From assembly GCA_015057035.1 (NCBI GenBank), contig SVFC01000003.1, forward strand, positions 1-64,000: a stretch of 64,000 nucleotides of DNA, written 5' to 3'. Below are positions 59,745 through 64,000 of this stretch, one piece after another. Within the stretch, counting starts at the first letter, position 1, and each line of letters starts with the position of its first letter. Made by a program: the position numbers and the translations under genes. The DNA comes from Lachnospiraceae bacterium (lineage in GTDB: Bacteria; Bacillota; Clostridia; Lachnospirales; Lachnospiraceae). The notes under the pieces were generated by a model. That model was not told the DNA's origin, made no database searches, and worked only from the letters and a program-made list of their open reading frames with translations.

Positions 59745-59796
59745 GTCACACACGTGACCTTAGTCCTATTATAAGGGGTGAAAAAGGACAGGTCAA
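59745..59796 (-). promoter_or_regulatory. GH2 promoter with operator-like repeat
   Basis: On the minus strand TTGACC (59796-59791) and TATAAT (59773-59768) are 17 bases apart. GTCAC-ACAC-GTGAC at 59745-59758 lies just downstream of the predicted start, where a bound repressor would block transcription. Confidence 0.7.
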
Positions 59797-59930
59797 TAGT
59801 TGTATACAAGTTAAAGCCGATTTTATAAAAAGTTCATTTTTATTTGTGAAAAATAGCAGAATAGTATCTATACGACAGCAGTTTTTTCTGTTATAATCAT
59901 TGTATACTATGTACACAAGGGAGAAGATGT

Positions 59931-61136
59931 ATGAAGTATGATTTTACAACGATTATGAATCGTGGGGGAAGAAACACGCTTGCGGTGGACGGTTACGGAA
60001 TGATGCTTGGGGAATGCCAGGTGCGAGAAGGTGTTACACCGATTCCAATGTGGGTGGCAGATATGAGTTTTGCCACAGTGCCAACGGTGCCACAGGCGAT
60101 TATGGAACGTGTTAATCATCCAGAATATGGATATTTTTTTGAACCAGAAGAATATTACAATAAGATTATAGAGTGGCATTCCACCCGTAATAAAGTGACA
60201 GGACTCACCAAGGAATGCATTGGCTACGAGAACGGGGTGTTAGGTGGCGTGGTATCTGCCTTGAACATTTTGTGCTCTAGGGGAGACAAGGTGCTGTTAC
60301 ACTCACCAACCTATATTGGTTTTACTATGAGCCTTGAAAATAACGGCTACGACATTATACATAGTCCGCTGGTGAAAGATGCAGACGGAATCTACCGAAT
60401 GGATTTTGAAGACATGGAGAAGAAGATTGTGGAGAACAACATTCATGTCACAGTATTCTGCTCGCCACATAATCCATCAGGACGTGTTTGGGAACGTTGG
60501 GAGTTGGAAAAGGCTATGGAGCTTTTCAAAAAACACGATGTGATGGTGGTGTCTGACGAAATCTGGTCTGATCTTATATTAGAAGGATACGAACACATTC
60601 CAGTACAGTCGGTTAGTGAGGATGCAAAGATGCGTACACTTGCTATGTATGCACCTTCTAAGACTTTTAACCTGGCGGGACTGGTTGGAAGTTACCACAT
60701 TATTTACAACAAGCATTTACGTGACCGCATCAGAAAAGAATCTTCTCTAGGCCATTATAATAATATGAATCTTTTGTCCATGCATGCACTTCTTGGGGCG
60801 TACAAGCCAGAAGGATATGAATGGGTGGACGAGCTGTGTCAGGTCATTACAAAAAACGTAGATTATGCATGTGCGTTTTTTGCTGACAATTTTGAAGGAA
60901 TTGCCATTTCAAAACCACAGGGCACTTATATGATTTTCCCTGATTTCACCGAATGGTGTGAGAAAAATGGCAAGACCATTGATGATGTATTTAAGGCTGG
61001 TATTTACGAGGGCGTTATCTGGCAGCGTGGAGATATGTTCCACGGAGAGAATTGCATTCGTATGAATCTGGCTTTGCCATATAGTCTGTTGGTGGAAGCA
61101 CTGGACAGAATCAAAGTGGCTTTAAATAATTTATAA
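59931..61136 (+). CDS. MalY/PatB-type PLP enzyme (aminotransferase or cystathionine beta-lyase)
   Basis: A fold-I class I/II PLP enzyme of 401 residues. PIPMWVADMSFATVP and YGYFFEPEEYYNKIIEWH are the MalY/PatB N-terminal blocks; the PLP lysine is in YAPSKTFNLAGLVGSY (about 240). PatB-type proteins are C-S lyases acting on cystathionine; some regulate sugar genes like MalY. GGGAGAAG precedes the ATG. It is followed by DUF1292 (17 bp) and GH3 (33 bp) genes, so a shared transcript is likely. Confidence 0.88.
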   Translation: MKYDFTTIMNRGGRNTLAVDGYGMMLGECQVREGVTPIPMWVADMSFATVPTVPQAIMERVNHPEYGYFFEPEEYYNKIIEWHSTRNKVTGLTKECIGYENGVLGGVVSALNILCSRGDKVLLHSPTYIGFTMSLENNGYDIIHSPLVKDADGIYRMDFEDMEKKIVENNIHVTVFCSPHNPSGRVWERWELEKAMELFKKHDVMVVSDEIWSDLILEGYEHIPVQSVSEDAKMRTLAMYAPSKTFNLAGLVGSYHIIYNKHLRDRIRKESSLGHYNNMNLLSMHALLGAYKPEGYEWVDELCQVITKNVDYACAFFADNFEGIAISKPQGTYMIFPDFTEWCEKNGKTIDDVFKAGIYEGVIWQRGDMFHGENCIRMNLALPYSLLVEALDRIKVALNNL

Positions 61137-61153
61137 TTAATATGGAGGACAAT

Positions 61154-61435
61154 ATGGAAAACGAACAGTTATTAGAATTTGACACATTTAACCTGGAGTT
61201 AAATGGCAAGGAAATCGAATTTGCAATCACAGAAGAATTTGATTTTGAAGGAAAACACTACATCCTTTGTGGTGAAGTAAATGGAGACGAAATCAATGAT
61301 GAAGAAGTATATCTGTTCCGTGCAGTAATGGAAGACACTGAGATTACTGTAGAAAGCATTGAAACAGAAGAAGAATACGATCGCATTGTTGAAGCATATT
61401 ATGAACAGAACGTAGAAATGGAAACTGAAGAGTAA
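61154..61435 (+). CDS. DUF1292 small acidic protein
   Basis: 93 residues, very acidic (E/D in about a third of positions). The block GKEIEFAITEEFDFEGKHYILCGEV and EEVYLFRAVMEDTEITVESIETEEEYDRI matches DUF1292, a family with no known function common in Firmicutes. It usually sits beside ruvX-like genes; here it is between a PLP enzyme and GH3. Start 61154 follows GGAGG. Confidence 0.85.
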   Translation: MENEQLLEFDTFNLELNGKEIEFAITEEFDFEGKHYILCGEVNGDEINDEEVYLFRAVMEDTEITVESIETEEEYDRIVEAYYEQNVEMETEE

Positions 61436-61468
61436 TTATTTTATAAAAACTTAGGGGGTAAAACAAAC

Positions 61469-63235
61469 ATGGTTGATTTGAAAGCAAAACCTTATAACCT
61501 GTCAGAAGAAGATATTAAATGGGTAGAAGAAACTATTGCGTCTTTATCTGACGAAGAAAAAGTTGGACAGTTATTCTTCCAGCTGACACAGTCCAAAGAG
61601 GAAGACTATATCAAGGATTTACTTGGAAAGTATCACTTAGGTGGTTTACGTTACAATCCAGGTCGTCCAGATGAACTGCAGAATCAGAACCGTTATATCC
61701 AGAAATATTCCAAGGTTCCTGCATTTATCGCATGTAATACCGAAAAAGGTGGCGATGGTGCAACACCTGGCGGAACAGAAATAGGTGCTGGTATCAAGAT
61801 TGGCGCAACAAGAAAACCTGAATATGCTCGTGCATTAGGTAAAATGTCTAACGAAGAAGCAAAACTGATTGGTTGTAATATGGCATTTGCTCCTGTTGTA
61901 GATATTGCTTACAACTGGCAGAACACAGAAATCATTTCCCGTGCATTTGGTAATGATCCAAAGGTTGTTGCAGAAATGGGTGTTCAGTATTTAGAAGGTG
62001 CTCACGAACTTGGTGGATTTGCATGTGCTGCAAAACATTACCCAGGTAACGGTCTTGATTTTAGAGATGCTCATCTTTCTAACAACATCAACGATATGTC
62101 TGTAGAAGAATGGGATGCATCTTACGGATATGTTTATAAAGAACTCATCGATGCTGGTTTGGATGCAATTATGGGTGGACACATTATGATGCCTACTTAC
62201 ACAAGAGCATTAAATCCAGAAATCAAAGATGATGATATGATGCCAGCTACTTTATCTTATGACCTTATGACAACACTTCTTCGTGATAAATTAGGTTTCA
62301 ATGGTATGGTAGTAACAGACGCTTCTCATATGGTAGGTATGACAGACCGTATGAAACGTGTAGACATGCTTCCACTTGCAATTAACGCAGGTTGTGATAT
62401 GTTCTTATTCTTCAATGATCCGGAAGAAGACTTCACAACAATGTTAAATGCATACAAGAATGGAATCATTTCCGAAGAACGTATGACAGAAGCTCTTACA
62501 AGAATCATCGGCTTAAAAGCTAAGATGGGTCTTCATAAAATGGACAGAGATGCTATGGTTCCAGGACCAGAAGCCCTTATGGGACTTGGTGCTCAGGAAC
62601 GCAAGGATATGCAGAAAGCTATCGCTGAAGATGCTATCACTCTTGTTAAATACAAAGATGCTGATGTATTACCAATCACTCCAGAAAAATATAAGAGAAT
62701 CATGATTGTTAACATCAAACCAGCTCCAGGACCAATGGATTCTATTATGAAGCTTATGGGATTTGCTGGTGGTGTAGGTGCAGCTGAAAAACTGAAAGAC
62801 CGTCTTGTAGCAAAAGGTTTTGATGCATTTATCTACGAAAGCCCAATCGATGCTATGGCAAAGAAAGCTGCAGCAGGTGAAAAGGTTTCTATCGACATGT
62901 ACTTTGCAGGAAAGAATGCAATTGCTGACTTCGTAGCAGGACAGGACCTCATTCTTACGGTATGTGATGTTCCTAACGGAAGACCTTCCTTTGGTATGTC
63001 TAAGGGTGGTGGAGAAATTCCTTGGTATGTATTCGAACTTCCAGTAGTAGTAATTGGTGTTGGTGCACCTACAATGCTTGCGGATATGCCTCAGGCTCGT
63101 ACTTACATCAACACATATGACAAATTAGATACAACAATGGATGCGTTAGTAGAACAGCTTATGGCTGGACCAGATGCTTTCAAGGGACAGGATCCTATCG
63201 ATAGCTTCTGTGGACTCTTCGACGCAAGATTATAA
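61469..63235 (+). CDS. GH3 beta-glycosidase, N-acetylhexosaminidase (NagZ-like)
   Basis: 588 residues without signal peptide. The GH3 barrel carries KHYPGNGLDFRDAHLS, the KH and D-x-H motif that in NagZ-type enzymes forms the His/Asp acid/base, and VVTDASHM with nucleophile D284. A C-terminal alpha/beta domain (about 380-588) follows. These features favour beta-N-acetylglucosaminidase or phosphorylase over beta-glucosidase. Cytosolic location fits use on imported amino-sugar saccharides or wall turnover. Codon use resembles highly expressed genes (compare pta). AGGGGGT lies 8 bases upstream. Confidence 0.9.
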   Translation: MVDLKAKPYNLSEEDIKWVEETIASLSDEEKVGQLFFQLTQSKEEDYIKDLLGKYHLGGLRYNPGRPDELQNQNRYIQKYSKVPAFIACNTEKGGDGATPGGTEIGAGIKIGATRKPEYARALGKMSNEEAKLIGCNMAFAPVVDIAYNWQNTEIISRAFGNDPKVVAEMGVQYLEGAHELGGFACAAKHYPGNGLDFRDAHLSNNINDMSVEEWDASYGYVYKELIDAGLDAIMGGHIMMPTYTRALNPEIKDDDMMPATLSYDLMTTLLRDKLGFNGMVVTDASHMVGMTDRMKRVDMLPLAINAGCDMFLFFNDPEEDFTTMLNAYKNGIISEERMTEALTRIIGLKAKMGLHKMDRDAMVPGPEALMGLGAQERKDMQKAIAEDAITLVKYKDADVLPITPEKYKRIMIVNIKPAPGPMDSIMKLMGFAGGVGAAEKLKDRLVAKGFDAFIYESPIDAMAKKAAAGEKVSIDMYFAGKNAIADFVAGQDLILTVCDVPNGRPSFGMSKGGGEIPWYVFELPVVVIGVGAPTMLADMPQARTYINTYDKLDTTMDALVEQLMAGPDAFKGQDPIDSFCGLFDARL

Positions 63236-63268
63236 TTGATTTATAATTAAGGTTGTTATATTTTTATT

Positions 63269-63301
63269 AAAAACAGAGTGCCCTATAGCACTCTGTTTTT
63301 G
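63269..63301 (+). terminator. GH3 terminator
   Basis: AAAAACAGAGTGC at 63269-63281 pairs perfectly with 63288-63300 around CCTATA and ends in a T run. Confidence 0.88.
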
Positions 63302-63337
63302 TGTGCTATAAAATCATATAGGCCAAATTATAGGCCC

Positions 63338-63359
63338 ATCATATACCAATCATATACCA
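63338..63359. repeat. 11-bp tandem duplication
   Basis: ATCATATACCA is repeated twice without a gap at 63338-63348 and 63349-63359. Confidence 0.7.
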
Positions 63360-63394
63360 ATCTTAGACATCGAAGGGGGAGTTGGTGAAATGTC

Positions 63395-63639
63395 GGGTGT
63401 GAAACGAAGTGAATCTTTCTACACCCGTGCATTGCGCTGAAAAGTGGTGTGTTCTGACTCCTCTGATGAGTTTTCGGGTGTGAGTAAGGCGATTTTTGTA
63501 TATACCCATAAATTATACAGATTCTATGGGTGTATTATAAATTGCTCGATTATATACCCACAATCCAGAAATAACGCGCATTTAGTGTCTAAAAAAAGAA
63601 ATTAAAAGGGTGTAGGCGAGAATTTTCTAGCCTACACCC
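63395..63639. repeat. Four-hairpin array, copy 2 (elements of 32 bp)
   Basis: Elements lie at 63395-63426, 63476-63507, 63528-63559 and 63608-63639. Each is exactly 32 bp, starts GGGTGT and ends ACCC, and self-pairs in register. Start spacing is 81, 52 and 80 bp, against 80, 51 and 81 in the array at 10641. Linkers of 49, 20 and 48 bp are not similar in sequence to those of copy 1. The second and third elements are weaker and use G-T pairs. The last, read on the minus strand, is followed by T-rich sequence and may end the dinB gene. The array is the only content of the 450-bp gap between GH3 and dinB apart from the GH3 terminator and the short tandem repeat. Confidence 0.8.
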
Positions 63640-63686
63640 AAAGATTCATATCTTTCGATAAATTTCCTGAGTATCCAGAGGGAGTC

Positions 63687-64000
63687 TTATGGTTTATGCG
63701 TATCTTCTTCCTTTTTCACAAAGGACGCTCTCTTCACAGAGTCTTCCCCATATTTAGAGCGAATGGCATCAATGGCAGAGTCTAATTTGGACAGCTTCTC
63801 CACATTCTTCTCCTCAAAAAGAGAATACTGACGATGCTGTTCGGTGGTTGCTTTGCTGGTGTGAACACCTAACAAACGAATTGGATTCCCAGTCCAAAGT
63901 TGATCAAATAATTTGCAAACATAATCATAGATTTCGTCGGTTACGTTGGTAGAAGAGGTAAGCGTTGCCTGACGGGAAGTGTGTTTGAACTCATTGTCTA
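63687..64000 (-). CDS. dinB: DNA polymerase IV, C-terminal part (runs off the window)
   Basis: The frame has its stop at 63687 and is open to the right edge. The visible 104 residues include KLFDQLWTGNPIRLLGVHTSK and RQYSLFEEKNVEKLSKLDSAIDAIRSKYGEDSVKRAS, which match the little-finger domain and tail of DinB/UmuC Y-family polymerases. These copy past damaged bases. The tail ends in a charged segment instead of the usual clamp-binding end; YSLFE earlier is a plausible beta-clamp motif. The catalytic part is outside the window. Confidence 0.9.
   Translation of the reverse strand, partial: DNEFKHTSRQATLTSSTNVTDEIYDYVCKLFDQLWTGNPIRLLGVHTSKATTEQHRQYSLFEEKNVEKLSKLDSAIDAIRSKYGEDSVKRASFVKKEEDTHKP

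Noticed and set aside
1-64000. Prophage, insertion sequence or integrative element in the window
   Set aside because: No integrase, transposase, phage structural gene or flanking attachment repeats were found.

Overview
The window reads as chromosomal DNA of a gut-type Firmicute in the class Clostridia, most likely a Lachnospiraceae (Blautia/Roseburia-like; genus not determined). Evidence: strong AGGAGG-type ribosome binding sites, a cysteine T-box in front of a cysE-cysS-mrnC-rlmB-sigH cluster ordered as in Bacillus, MecA, ComEB-type dCMP deaminase, P1-family peptidase, tRNAs without encoded CCA, and many cytoplasmic glycoside hydrolases. No phage, insertion sequence, CRISPR array or rRNA was seen.

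Layout. 1-6.6 kb: GH13 glucosidase, DUF4422 glycosyltransferase, DUF3592 protein, HD hydrolase, a HAD nucleotidase/guanylate-kinase-like fusion and a GH29 fucosidase, ending in an 18-bp hairpin. 6.7-10.9 kb: XRE regulator, two unlisted-size small genes, then a metal-resistance unit (ArsR repressor, divergent stand-alone HMA protein and Zn/Cd P-type ATPase) with a clear promoter and operator. 10.9-19.1 kb: SDR, EamA permease, pta, exported trigger-factor-like isomerase, MATE pump, ispF, PIG-L deacetylase, EEP hydrolase. 19.1-24.4 kb: T-box, cysE, cysS, mrnC, rlmB, sigH, mecA. 24.6-28.2 kb: an AT-rich accessory pair, a 986-residue secreted zinc protease and a lipoprotein. 28.3-34.9 kb: cheY/cheC pair, a ParB-like/BMP fusion with a phosphoesterase, tRNA-Thr, a zinc-ribbon membrane protein, a transglycosylase. 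35-40.7 kb: lysA, a membrane protein, a GC-rich hairpin element, tRNA-Leu, a sugar-sensor/GGDEF protein, an XRE plus small-protein pair. 40.8-47.4 kb: LtaS-like, YfhO-like and CsbB-like genes, probably lipoteichoic acid synthesis and glycosylation, then an MFS carrier. 47.5-55.8 kb: metY-type enzyme, ECF sigma and anti-sigma, P1 peptidase, MATE, dCMP deaminase, DUF1016 nuclease, GPH sugar carrier. 56-63.2 kb: second HAD/kinase fusion, GH2 galactosidase, MalY/PatB enzyme, DUF1292, GH3. The window ends inside dinB.

The most unusual signal is non-coding. Two convergent intergenic regions 53 kb apart (10641-10884 and 63395-63639) each hold four hairpins. All eight are exactly 32 bp, begin GGGTG and end ACCC, and are spaced 80/51/81 and 81/52/80 bp, although their inner sequences differ and pair by compensatory changes. 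This looks like two diverged copies of one structured element that I cannot assign to a known family. Other items worth a look are the two HAD-kinase paralogs next to glycosidases, the cytosolic ParB-like/BMP fusion, the signal-peptide-free LacI-type sensor joined to GGDEF, and several small genes.
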